Shown: piece after piece, positions 1 to 6,278 of the stretch
How the letters are laid out: every line of letters starts with the position of its first letter
Numbering within the stretch: the first letter of the stretch is position 1
Origin: an uncultured Sphingomonadales bacterium
GTDB lineage: Bacteria; Pseudomonadota; Alphaproteobacteria; Sphingomonadales; Sphingomonadaceae
NCBI GenBank assembly: GCA_903911985.1
Contig: CAIWFP010000152.1
Location: forward strand, 1 to 6,976
DNA: 6,976 bases
Direction of reading: 5' to 3'
Translations under genes and position numbers: made by a program
Notes under the pieces: model-generated
What the model saw: the letters and a program-made list of their open reading frames with translations, nothing else
Database searches by the model: none
What the model was told of the DNA's origin: nothing

Positions 1-29
1 GCCAAAGCCCCCCGCGCCCCAATTTTCAA

Positions 30-53
30 CCAAGGCCCTTCCGCAAAGGGCCT
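30..53 (-). terminator. Terminator-like hairpin after tsf
   Basis: An 8-bp perfect inverted repeat (AGGCCCTT at 33-40 and AAGGGCCT at 46-53) with a 5-nt loop sits 13 bases beyond the tsf stop codon on the minus strand. The bases after the stem on that strand read TGGTTGAAAATT, so the U-tract is poor. It probably ends or stabilises the 3' end of the rpsB-tsf mRNA, but it is not a textbook intrinsic terminator. Confidence 0.55.
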
Positions 54-65
54 GGATAGCAAAGC

Positions 66-992
66 TTACTTCAACCCGGCGGCCGCTGCCACTTCGGCGG
101 CGAAGTCGCTTTCGACCTTCTCGATGCCCTCGCCCAGCTGATAGCGGACATAGTCGACCAGCTTGATGGGCTTGCCGGCGGCCTTGCCAGCCTGCGCCAC
201 GACGTCGGCGATAGTGGTCTTGTTGTCCATCACGAACAGCTGGCTGAGGAGAGCGTTCTCCTTGGCGTACTTCGACACGGCACCATCGACCATCTTGGCC
301 TGCACGTCGGCGGGCTTGCCGGATTCGGCGGCCTTTTCGGCGGCAATCTTGCGCTCGCGCGACAGCAGCTCGGGGTCAAGATCGTCAGCCGACAGCGCCA
401 GCGGGAAGGCGGCGGCGATATGCATGGCGATCTGCTTGCCCAGCGGCTCCAGCACATCGGCACCCAGTTCGCTCTCAAGGCTAACCAGCACGCCAATCTT
501 GCCGAGGCCGGCAACGGCGGCATTGTGCACATAGGGCACGATCAGCCCCTGCGACACCGAGGTCGCGCGGATGCGGCGGATCTGCTGGTTCTCGCCGATG
601 GTGGCGACATTGTTGGTCAGCTTCTCGCCCACGGTGCCACCACCGGGATAGGCAGCCGCCTTCAGCGCCTCGACATCGGTGATGCCACCGGCAAGAGCTG
701 CGGCGGTCGCATTGCGCACGAAATCCTGGAACTGGTCGTTCTTGGCCACGAAGTCGGTCTCGGAGTTCACCTCGACGGCGATGCCATTGTTGCCCGAAAC
801 GGCCACGCCCACCAGACCCTCGGCGGCGGTGCGGCTGCTCTTCTTGGCGGCGGCGGCCAGACCCTTGGCGCGCAGCGCGTCCACGGCGGCTTCAAAGTCG
901 CCCCCGGTCTCGTCGAGAGCCTTCTTGCAATCCATCATGCCGGCGCCAGTGCGCTCGCGCAGGTTCTTCACGTCGGCGGCGGTATAGGCCAT
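66..992 (-). CDS. tsf: Elongation factor Ts (EF-Ts)
   Basis: EF-Ts is the cytosolic guanine-nucleotide exchange factor that recycles EF-Tu from its GDP to its GTP form during translation. The 308-residue product has the usual length for a proteobacterial EF-Ts. Its N-terminal UBA-like domain carries the family hallmark LRERTGAGMMDCKKAL (about residues 11-26). The EF-Tu-contacting TDFVAKN motif is at residues 79-85, followed by the long alpha/beta core. The ATG at 992 is supported by the standard MA-x-TAADVK opening and by an AAGGA ribosome-binding site at 1003-1007, ten bases upstream. It lies 141 bp downstream of rpsB on the same strand, the order found in most bacteria, so the two are probably co-transcribed. 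No damage or missing residues were seen. Confidence 0.98.
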   Translation of the reverse strand: MAYTAADVKNLRERTGAGMMDCKKALDETGGDFEAAVDALRAKGLAAAAKKSSRTAAEGLVGVAVSGNNGIAVEVNSETDFVAKNDQFQDFVRNATAAALAGGITDVEALKAAAYPGGGTVGEKLTNNVATIGENQQIRRIRATSVSQGLIVPYVHNAAVAGLGKIGVLVSLESELGADVLEPLGKQIAMHIAAAFPLALSADDLDPELLSRERKIAAEKAAESGKPADVQAKMVDGAVSKYAKENALLSQLFVMDNKTTIADVVAQAGKAAGKPIKLVDYVRYQLGEGIEKVESDFAAEVAAAAGLK

Positions 993-1051
993 GTCCGATA
1001 GTCCTTTATGTGTTCAGGCCCACCCAGCGGCAGGCCTCGTTCGACAAGAGC

Positions 1052-1079
1052 GTGCGCCGGGTCGTTGGACCCGGCGCAC
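1052..1079 (-). promoter_or_regulatory. Perfect 12-bp hairpin between rpsB and tsf
   Basis: GTGCGCCGGGTC at 1052-1063 and its exact complement GACCCGGCGCAC at 1068-1079 enclose a 4-nt loop. The structure lies 54 bases after the rpsB stop and 59 bases before the tsf start. Neither side carries a run of T: the minus-strand tail is GCTCTTGTCG. It is therefore unlikely to be a full intrinsic terminator. It could be a partial terminator, an RNase processing site or a 3'-end stabiliser that adjusts the S2 to EF-Ts ratio. The structure is seen directly; the role is inferred. Confidence 0.6.
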
Positions 1080-1133
1080 TGCAATTTGATGACGCCCGAC
1101 CCTTAAACGGCGGGGCAGGCGAAGGCGTCAGGC

Positions 1134-1946
1134 TTAGCCGGTAACCTCGGCAGCGGTCTCAGCCACAGTCTCAGCCACAGGCTCAGCCACGGCGACCGGG
1201 GCAATCTCTTCGGCCTCGGGCACATCCATCGCGCCGATGTCCACGCCCGACTGAACGACGGCCTGATGGCCACCCTTCTTGGCGGCATGGGCAATGGCAT
1301 CGCAATAGAGGCGGATGGCGCGGCTGGCGTCATCGTTGGCGGGCACGGGGAACGAGATGCCCTCGGGGCTCACGTTCGAATCGAGGATCGCCACGACCGG
1401 GATACCCAGCACATTGGCTTCCTTGATGGCCAGCTCTTCCTTGTTGGCGTCGATGACGAACATCACGTCGGGAATGCCACCCATGTCGCGGATACCGCCC
1501 AGCGACAGCTCGAACTTGTCGCGCTCGCGGGTCAGCTGCAACACTTCCTTCTTGGTCAGGCCATGCGTGTCTCCCGACAGCTGCTCTTCGAGCGCCTTCA
1601 GACGCTTGATCGAGTTGCTGATCGTCTTCCAGTTGGTGAGCATGCCGCCCAGCCAGCGGTGGTTGACATAATGCTGGCCGCAAGCGAGCGCGGCCTGGGC
1701 GATCGGCTCCTGAGCCTGACGCTTGGTGCCCACGAACAGCACCTTGCCGCCGTTCTGCACGGTGGCGGAAACGAACTCGAGAGCGCGCGCGAACAGCGGC
1801 ACGGTCTGCGACAGGTCAAGGATGTGCACACCGTTGCGGGCGCCGAAGATATACGGCTTCATCCGCGGGTTCCAGCGATGGGTCTGGTGGCCAAAGTGCG
1901 CGCCGGCTTCAATGAGCTGCGACATGGAGACGACAGGAGCCGCCAT
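1134..1946 (-). CDS. rpsB: 30S ribosomal protein S2
   Basis: S2 is a structural protein of the small ribosomal subunit, needed for late 30S assembly and for docking S1. The 270-residue product begins with the classic S2 block (GAHFGHQTHRWNPRMKPYIFG, from about residue 15; NGVHILDL follows). It also contains the second signature region VIDANKEELAIKEANVLGIPVVAILDSN and the PANDDASRAI stretch. The ATG at 1946 has a strong GGAAGG ribosome-binding site at 1955-1960, eight bases upstream. The last 35 or so residues form a low-complexity acidic Ala/Val/Glu tail containing repeats (AEPVAETVAET). Such tails occur in alphaproteobacterial S2 proteins. It is the first gene of the rpsB-tsf pair. Its leader can fold, which fits the known habit of S2 repressing its own operon in E. 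coli; that mechanism is not shown for this lineage. Confidence 0.98.
   Translation of the reverse strand: MAAPVVSMSQLIEAGAHFGHQTHRWNPRMKPYIFGARNGVHILDLSQTVPLFARALEFVSATVQNGGKVLFVGTKRQAQEPIAQAALACGQHYVNHRWLGGMLTNWKTISNSIKRLKALEEQLSGDTHGLTKKEVLQLTRERDKFELSLGGIRDMGGIPDVMFVIDANKEELAIKEANVLGIPVVAILDSNVSPEGISFPVPANDDASRAIRLYCDAIAHAAKKGGHQAVVQSGVDIGAMDVPEAEEIAPVAVAEPVAETVAETAAEVTG
1156..1191 (-). repeat. Three 12-nt tandem repeats in the rpsB tail
   Basis: On the plus strand GTCTCAGCCACA occurs at 1156-1167 and 1168-1179, followed by a diverged copy at 1180-1191. Each unit is four codons, so copy-number change keeps the reading frame. The repeat encodes the VAET/VAEP units of the acidic S2 tail. 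Slippage here would lengthen or shorten a disordered tail without harming the ribosomal core. Confidence 0.8.
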
Positions 1947-1971
1947 AGATAATTCCTTCCGGTTTAACCTC

Positions 1972-2028
1972 TGGGAAGCGGGAACCCTGGCGGATATCCG
2001 CCCGTGGCACCGGTATGATTGCTTCCCA
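1972..2028 (-). promoter_or_regulatory. Structured rpsB 5' leader, possible autoregulatory RNA
   Basis: In the transcript direction, TGGGAAGC (2028-2021) can pair with GCTTCCCA (1979-1972), an 8-bp outer stem. This encloses a 14-nt perfect palindrome, GGCGGATATCCGCC (1989-2002), able to form a 5-bp hairpin with an AUAU loop. The outer stem ends 25 bases before the rpsB start and 11 bases before its ribosome-binding site. In E. coli the rpsB-tsf operon is repressed by S2 acting on the leader. A similar role here is an inference; no known leader family was recognised. No convincing -35/-10 pair for rpsB was found upstream. Confidence 0.4.
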
Positions 2029-2052
2029 TGTGGATTTGGGTGTGGATTTGGG
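2029..2052. repeat. 12-nt direct repeat in the rpsB leader
   Basis: TGTGGATTTGGG is present twice back to back (2029-2040 and 2041-2052), followed by a diverged T/G-rich remnant (TTTGGTGTTTTG). It adjoins the outer stem of the foldable leader. It lies outside any credible gene, and no function can be read from it. Confidence 0.75.
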
Positions 2053-2197
2053 TTTGGTGTTTTGCCTCAAGGTCCCAAACCGGCGAACCGGTCCGAATCC
2101 CAAAGGCAAGGCGCGCCTTTAACGGCCCGCGTCGCCAAAATCCAGCCCCACCGAGCGTAAAAACGCAAAAGGGCCCAATACGCCGATCATTTTCCGC

Positions 2198-2227
2198 TTG
2201 ACAGGCCGGAACAAAAAGGGAACAAAT
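2198..2227 (+). promoter_or_regulatory. Predicted SOS promoter with LexA box
   Basis: A perfect TTGACA -35 element lies at 2198-2203. Five bases further is GAAC (2209-2212), a 7-base spacer, then GAAC (2220-2223), an exact match to the alphaproteobacterial LexA operator GTTC-N7-GTTC read on the other strand. A weak -10 (ACAAAT, 2222-2227) follows an 18-base spacer. The operator thus sits between -35 and -10, where a repressor would block RNA polymerase. The promoter reads right, towards the small membrane-protein gene starting at 2314. A third GGAACAAA copy at 2236-2243 does not have the 7-base spacing. The motif is seen; LexA control is inferred from the family consensus. Confidence 0.65.
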
Positions 2228-2257
2228 ACCCCATCGGAACAAAACCGCCTCCCGGAC

Positions 2258-2278
2258 TTATCCACAGGCTTATACACA
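2258..2278 (+). promoter_or_regulatory. Two tandem DnaA boxes
   Basis: TTATCCACA (2258-2266) and TTATACACA (2270-2278) both match the DnaA box consensus TTATNCACA perfectly. They have the same orientation and start 12 bases apart. They lie in the predicted 5' untranslated region of the 2314 gene, 35-75 bases downstream of the LexA box. Two boxes are too few to call a replication origin. DnaA acting as a transcription factor on the downstream gene is more plausible. Whether DnaA binds here is unknown. Confidence 0.55.
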
Positions 2279-2313
2279 AACCCGGGGTCAGGCAAGCAAA
2301 AGGGATAGCGCGC

Positions 2314-2649
2314 ATGCTGTCAGTTTTCGCCGGATCGCTCGTCATCACCGCCGCCTGCCCCGCGCTGGGCTCGCTGGCTTTCAGCTGGCTGCGCTATCGC
2401 CCCGCATGGGCCGCGCTCCGTCAGGAAATGGCCAAGGGCCCGCCGACCAACACGGTCACGGTCACCATCCGCAACACAACGGTTCACAATTGCGGCGTTG
2501 CCAATCGCGGCGTCACGGCCAATCTCCGCAGGCCGGACCTGGCTCACCCCGAAACCCGCCTGCCCGAGGTGGCTATTTATCGCCCGGAATTTCCGGCGAA
2601 GCCTGCCCCGTTTGCTGGTGCCCTGCGCGTCTTGCGCGCCGCCGCCTGA
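2314..2649 (+). CDS. Small single-pass membrane protein, putatively SOS-regulated
   Basis: The family of this 111-residue product was not recognised. Residues 3-26 form one hydrophobic segment and are followed by Arg27 and Arg29, so the C-terminal part is predicted to face the cytoplasm. Residues 27-60 are polar and include the TVTVTIRNTTV strand-like stretch; the tail (61-111) is Arg/Pro-rich. Cysteines occur at 15 and 60. The start is supported by AAAAGGGA at 2298-2305, eight bases before ATG. Third codon positions are strongly G/C up to about 2570, as in real genes here, and weaken over the last 77 bases, which overlap pssA convergently. Upstream are a LexA box promoter and DnaA boxes. A checkpoint role like the Caulobacter small membrane division inhibitor SidA is a hypothesis only; no sequence similarity was established. 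A non-coding stretch is the alternative. Confidence 0.6.
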   Translation: MLSVFAGSLVITAACPALGSLAFSWLRYRPAWAALRQEMAKGPPTNTVTVTIRNTTVHNCGVANRGVTANLRRPDLAHPETRLPEVAIYRPEFPAKPAPFAGALRVLRAAA

Positions 2650-3490
2650 CCCGGCCATAGGCCACCACCCCGACCGGCAGCAGCAGCAGGTAGGCCACGC
2701 AAATCCCGGCCAGCGTCAGCCACGGCTCGGAGATCAGCGCGGCAAACACCAGCCCCAGCACCAGCAGGATCTCCAGCCGTATCGCCCGCCTCGGCCGCGC
2801 CGATTGCCAGCTCAGCGTCGCCATGCCGGATATCATCAGAAAGGCGATGGCCAGCAGCCACGGCCCGACCAGCTGCGGCATGCGGAACAGCTCGTTGCCG
2901 CTGGCGATCCACAGATACATCGGCAAAAACGCCAATGCCGCCCCCAATGGCGCGGGCACGCCGGTCAGGAACCCGGCGGATTTATGCGGCTGGTCGGCCA
3001 TATCCAGCGCCGCGTTAAACCGGGCGAGCCGCAAGACGCAGCAAATCGCGAAGGCCAGCGCCGCGAACCAGCCAAGGCGCGGCGCGCTCTGCAGGCTCCA
3101 CAGGAACAATATCAACGCCGGCGCCACACCAAAACTCACCGCGTCCGACAGGCTGTCCAGCTCCGCGCCAAACCGCGACTGCGCCTTCAGCAACCGGGCA
3201 ATCCGCCCGTCCACGCCATCAAGCACCCCGGCCAGCATCACCGCCAGCACCGATTTCTGCCAATCGTCGAGCGGCAGCGCGTTGGAAAAGGCGTAAGGAT
3301 GGCTGGCCACCATGCCACCGCTCGCGGCGGTAATGGCAAAGCGGATCCCCGTCAGCCCCGATGCCAGCGCGGCGGCGGTAATGGCATTGGGCACCAGCGC
3401 CCGCAGCGTCAGCCCGCCCGGCAGGGCGGCGGGCAAACGGGCCGGAATGCGCGCAGGTATGATCGGCGGAAGCCCGCGCTTTCCGCTCAC
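2573..3490 (-). CDS. pssA: CDP-diacylglycerol--serine O-phosphatidyltransferase (PssA)
   Basis: This is an integral inner-membrane enzyme of the CDP-alcohol phosphatidyltransferase family. It joins L-serine to CDP-diacylglycerol to give phosphatidylserine and CMP. The family motif D-x2-DG-x2-AR-x8-G-x3-D-x3-D is complete: D91, D94, G95, A98, R99, G108, D112 and D116. About six to eight hydrophobic segments follow between residues 31 and 280, then a very basic, disordered C-terminus (RVRRRRARR at 280-288). The start is a GTG (3488-3490) overlapping the psd TGA stop as GTGA, with a GAGGGA ribosome-binding site at 3499-3504 inside psd, so translation is probably coupled. The length of 305 residues is slightly above the usual 250-290. 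It overlaps the tail of the convergent small gene by 77 bases. It supplies the substrate for the psd product. Confidence 0.93.
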   Translation of the reverse strand: MSGKRGLPPIIPARIPARLPAALPGGLTLRALVPNAITAAALASGLTGIRFAITAASGGMVASHPYAFSNALPLDDWQKSVLAVMLAGVLDGVDGRIARLLKAQSRFGAELDSLSDAVSFGVAPALILFLWSLQSAPRLGWFAALAFAICCVLRLARFNAALDMADQPHKSAGFLTGVPAPLGAALAFLPMYLWIASGNELFRMPQLVGPWLLAIAFLMISGMATLSWQSARPRRAIRLEILLVLGLVFAALISEPWLTLAGICVAYLLLLPVGVVAYGRVRRRRARRAGHQQTGQASPEIPGDK

Positions 3491-4236
3491 AGGGCCAATC
3501 CCTCGCGCCTCAGCGTCCGCCCCACCTCGGCCAGCACCGTTTCACCGGCCACCACCTTCTGGCCCAGCAGGACAAGGCTGTCACAACCCTCGGGCAGATA
3601 GACATCCACCCGGCTGCCAAACCGGATCAGCCCCACCCGCTGCCCCGCCGCGACAATATCGCCCGGCTTGACAAAGGGCACGATCCGCCGCGCCACCAGC
3701 CCGGCAATCTGGGTAAAGCCAACCAGCAGCCCGGAACCGGTGTCGATGAGGATATGCTGGCGCTCATTCTCCTCGCTGGCCTTGTCGAGGTCGGCGTTGA
3801 GGAACTTGCCGGGAATATAGATCACCCGCCGCACCGTGCCGCCCATCGCCGCGCGATTGATATGCACATCGAACACGCTCATGAAGATCGAAACCCGCGT
3901 CACCACCGAAGGGCTCAGCGCGGGCGTGCCGCTGCCATCATCCATGGTCAGCTCGCGCGGCGCCACCACCCGCTGGATCAGCGTCACCAGCCCGTCGGCG
4001 GGCGCAATCACCAGCCCCGGCCCCTGCGGCACCACCCGCAACGGATCGCGGAAAAACGCCAGCACAAACACGGTCAGCGCCAGCAAGGGCCATGCCAGTA
4101 GGCTCCACCCCATAAACGCGGCCAAAGCCGCCGCGCCCAGCACAATCGCGCCGAACTTGCGGCCCTCGGGGTGAACGGAAGGCCAGCGCCAGCTTGCGCT
4201 GCCCCGGCCATGGTTATCCAATATATCGCCTGACAT
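3487..4236 (-). CDS. psd: Phosphatidylserine decarboxylase proenzyme
   Basis: This membrane-associated, pyruvoyl-dependent enzyme decarboxylates phosphatidylserine to phosphatidylethanolamine. The 249-residue product is of the short class. After two hydrophobic stretches (about residues 29-62) comes FRDP (62-65), then APADG (78-82) and FMSVFDVHINRA (118-129). The self-cleavage site is in RFGSRVDVYLP (205-215). By family analogy the Asp-His-Ser triad is D81, H125 and S208, and cleavage between G207 and S208 turns the serine into the pyruvoyl group. The ATG at 4236 is preceded by a purine-rich GAGAGG at 4241-4246, four bases upstream, a short but workable spacing. It is the first gene of psd-pssA, with the genes in reverse order of the pathway steps. 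It is divergent from the CYTH-CHAD gene, but no clear promoter was recognised in the shared gap. Confidence 0.96.
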   Translation of the reverse strand: MSGDILDNHGRGSASWRWPSVHPEGRKFGAIVLGAAALAAFMGWSLLAWPLLALTVFVLAFFRDPLRVVPQGPGLVIAPADGLVTLIQRVVAPRELTMDDGSGTPALSPSVVTRVSIFMSVFDVHINRAAMGGTVRRVIYIPGKFLNADLDKASEENERQHILIDTGSGLLVGFTQIAGLVARRIVPFVKPGDIVAAGQRVGLIRFGSRVDVYLPEGCDSLVLLGQKVVAGETVLAEVGRTLRREGLAL

Positions 4237-4298
4237 GCCCCCTCTCTAGGCAAAGCGCCCCGCCCCCACAAGCGCCGAGCGAGCCCTAGTCCACAGAG

Positions 4299-4320
4299 AC
4301 AGGCACAGGCACAGGCACAG
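4299..4320. repeat. Hexanucleotide tandem repeat upstream of psd
   Basis: The unit ACAGGC is repeated three times and followed by ACAG (about 3.7 copies). It lies in the 178-bp gap between the divergent psd and CYTH-CHAD genes, where promoters for both are expected. Copy-number change could alter promoter spacing. No -35/-10 pair was convincingly placed around it, so an effect is speculative. Confidence 0.75.
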
Positions 4321-5038
4321 ACCCTATATCGCCGCCTTTCGCTTTGTGGCACACAGTCGCCGCGTTCCCCATAAGCCGGATCGCGGAGCAGGATCGCAAA
4401 GGCACATCACCCGCATGGGCGTCGAGACCGAGATCAAGCTGGCCACCACGCCAGAAATGCTGGCCCGCCTGCTGCAGGACCCGCGCCTGGCCGATATGAC
4501 GCGCGTGGATGCGGGCGCATCCATGCCATCCGGCGGCGACTCCGACCGGCCCGACCCGGGCGCCACCACCGGCTGCGAACACCTCGTCTCCACCTATTTC
4601 GACACCGCCGATTCGCGCCTTTACACGGCGGGCGCCGCCCTGCGCATCCGCGAGAAGGCCCGTTCCGGCGCCCCGCCCCGGCGCGAACAGACGCTCAAAC
4701 TGGCCAGCCCCCACAAGGCCGCCATCCAGCGTCAGGAATGGAACGTCCTGCTTCCCGGGGCGGAGGTGCATCCTGAATCCGCCCCGCAAACCACCCTGCC
4801 GTCCCAAAGCGCCTGCGCGCCCGATCCCATGCTGTGGCCACAAGTCCCCCGCGACGCGCTGGCGGCCCTGCTGGGCGGGGCGGATATCACGGCGCTGGGC
4901 GCCACCCATGTCACGCGCATCCGCCGCCGCATCCGCCACGGCCACGCCATCATCGACATCATGGCCGACACCGGCGAGATCGCCATCCCCGGCCGCACCG
5001 GCCATGGCAAGCGCCGCCATCCCCACCATGTCATCTGC

Positions 5039-5062
5039 GAGCTGGAGCTGGAGCTGGAGCTG
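5039..5062 (+). repeat. (GAGCTG)4 microsatellite within CYTH
   Basis: Four perfect hexamers encode ELELELEL at residues 209-216 of the CYTH domain, on the strand carrying the conserved acidic metal-binding glutamates. The alternating Glu/Leu pattern is a family feature, but the uniform codon choice makes it a slippage-prone repeat. Copy changes stay in frame. Confidence 0.85.
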
Positions 5063-5927
5063 GTCGAGGGCGACCTTGCCGACACGCTGGCGCTGGCCGC
5101 CACGCTGCCTTTGGGGCCGGATCTGATCTGGCTGGTGGCGGGCAAGGGCGCGCGGCTGATGGCGCTGGCAAAAAAACAGCCGCTGCGCGCCACCACCGCC
5201 CCGCCGGTATCGCTCAACCCCGGAATGGATGTCGCGGCGGCCTTCCACGCCATTGGCTGGTCCTGCCTCAATCACCTGCTGGCGAACTATCCGCTGGTGC
5301 TGCCCAACGCCGCGCAGCCCTTTGGCGATCCCGAGGCGGTGCATCAAAGCCGCGTGGCCATCCGCCGCCTGCGCGCCGCCTTCAGCCTGTTCCACCACAC
5401 CGTCGCCGATGGGCAGAGCACCAGCCTGCGCGGAGGGGTTCAAAGCCGCCGCCGCCGCGCTGGGCCCCGCGCGCGACGCCCATGTCCTGCGAAAGCGCAT
5501 CTCGGATCAGGCCCCCGAAACCAGCGCCCCGCTGCTCGCCCATCTCGCCACCCTGCGCGATGCCGCCACCGCGGATGCGCAGGCCCATCTCGTCTCGCCG
5601 CCATTCCAGCGCCTGCTGGTGGAATTCGCCCTCTGGCTGGAGCGCGGGGCGTGGCGCGCCAACGCCACCGCCCCGTTCAAGGACGAGGCCCCGGCCATCC
5701 TCCACCGGCGCCAGCGCAAACTGCGTCGCCTCGCCCGCGCCACCGATCTGGCCGATGACGCCCAGCTCCACGCCCTGCGGATCGAGGCGAAGAAACTGCG
5801 CTACGCGATTGATTTCATGTCCTCCAGCCTGCCCGGCGCCCATGCCCGCAGCCGGGCCCGCGCGCAGGAACGCCTGCTGGGCAAGCTGCAGGATGTGCTG
5901 GGTGATCTGCACGATATCGCCCTGGCC

Positions 5928-5972
5928 GCCCACACCGGAACAGCCCACACCGGAACCGCCCATATCGGGGCT
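5928..5972 (+). repeat. Three 15-nt tandem repeats within CHAD
   Basis: The unit GCCCACACCGGAACA (5928-5942) is followed by a nearly identical copy (5943-5957) and a diverged copy (5958-5972). They encode AHTGT, AHTGT and AHIGA. The repeats lie in a loop-like Pro/Ala/Thr-rich insertion after the LQDVLGDLHDIALA helix of CHAD, where length variation would be tolerated. Confidence 0.85.
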
Positions 5973-6243
5973 CTGGCCACCCCCGCACCAAACCCTGCCG
6001 CAAGCCCGACCCTCTCCGGCAAGGACACCAAAGCTCTGGCCGATCTGCTCGCCGCCCACACCACCGCGCTGGCCAGCCACACGCCCCAACTGCTGCGCCG
6101 CGCCAAAAAGCTCCTGACCGAAAACATGGAAACCCGGGATTGGTGGTCAACCTAGCGGGCCGAACCAATGCGCGGAGCCACAGCCCCCACCGCCCGCGTC
6201 ACCGCATCAACCCCACGGAAATTGCGCCCCACCCGGCACTGTT

Positions 6244-6268
6244 AAAAATCCCGGGTAAAAATCCCGGG
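6244..6268 (-). terminator. Intrinsic terminator of the displaced tRNA-Arg
   Basis: Two CCCGGG palindromes (6250-6255 and 6263-6268) pair as a 6-bp stem with a 7-nt loop, followed on the minus strand by ATTTTTAAC. It starts 10 bases past the CCA end of the tRNA remnant, where a tRNA terminator is expected. The 13-bp spacing also makes AAAAATCCCGGG a direct repeat (6244-6255 and 6257-6268). It shows that the tRNA originally ended here. Confidence 0.65.
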
Positions 6269-6278
6269 CAAAAAAATC

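Larger units (their letters stand above)
4415..6155 (+). pseudogene. CYTH and CHAD domain protein, frameshifted by one base
   Basis: This gene encodes a CYTH domain (triphosphate tunnel fold) followed by a CHAD domain (helical, phosphate- or polyphosphate-binding). Fused forms are linked to inorganic triphosphate or polyphosphate metabolism; the substrate here is unknown. The first frame runs from ATG 4415 to about 5432. It shows the CYTH hallmark ExExK (E4, E6, K8), YFDT (61-64), ALRIRE (75-80), QTLK (92-95), the CELELELELVEGD strand (208-220) and the first CHAD helix VHQSRVAIRRLR (309-320). The match then moves to the +1 frame, 5433-6155, with FKAAAAALGPARDAHVL, then H452-x2-R455-x3-K459-x2-R462-Y463 and LQDVLGDLHD. 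Removing one G from 5432-5433 or 5435-5438 gives a continuous 579-residue protein. Without it, the first frame ends at 5758 with nonsense after residue 339. A GTG at 4346 lies upstream but has no ribosome-binding site. A sequencing error is quite possible. Confidence 0.85.

Noticed and set aside
420..1001. A 193-codon plus-strand open frame opposite tsf
   Set aside because: It is the antisense of a highly conserved EF-Ts gene; the His/Gly-rich product is an artefact.
1964..2029. A 21-codon leader peptide upstream of rpsB (ATG at 2029, minus strand)
   Set aside because: No ribosome-binding site precedes its ATG, no regulatory codon run is present, and it falls in the foldable leader.
2198..2313. 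Replication origin in the rpsB upstream gap
   Set aside because: Only two DnaA boxes are present, with no extended AT-rich unwinding region and no origin-linked genes nearby; gene regulation is the simpler reading.
2314..2360. Lipoprotein signal (ITAAC) in the small membrane protein
   Set aside because: The N-terminus has no positive charge before the hydrophobic stretch, and the -3 residue is Thr rather than Leu, so a plain membrane anchor fits better.
2498..3601. A 367-codon plus-strand open frame opposite pssA
   Set aside because: The product is Gln/Arg/Pro/His-rich with no domain, and the minus strand encodes an intact CDP-alcohol phosphatidyltransferase.
5429..5445. Programmed +1 frameshifting or reinitiation in CYTH-CHAD
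   Set aside because: There is no slippery stop-codon context like prfB, and no ATG or GTG in the second frame near the SD-like GGAGG, so a mutation or sequencing error is more likely.
4286..5500. A 404-codon minus-strand open frame opposite the CYTH-CHAD gene
   Set aside because: It is opposite a gene with clear CYTH and CHAD motifs, its product is low-complexity Gly/Ala/Arg, and long antisense open frames are common in GC-rich DNA.
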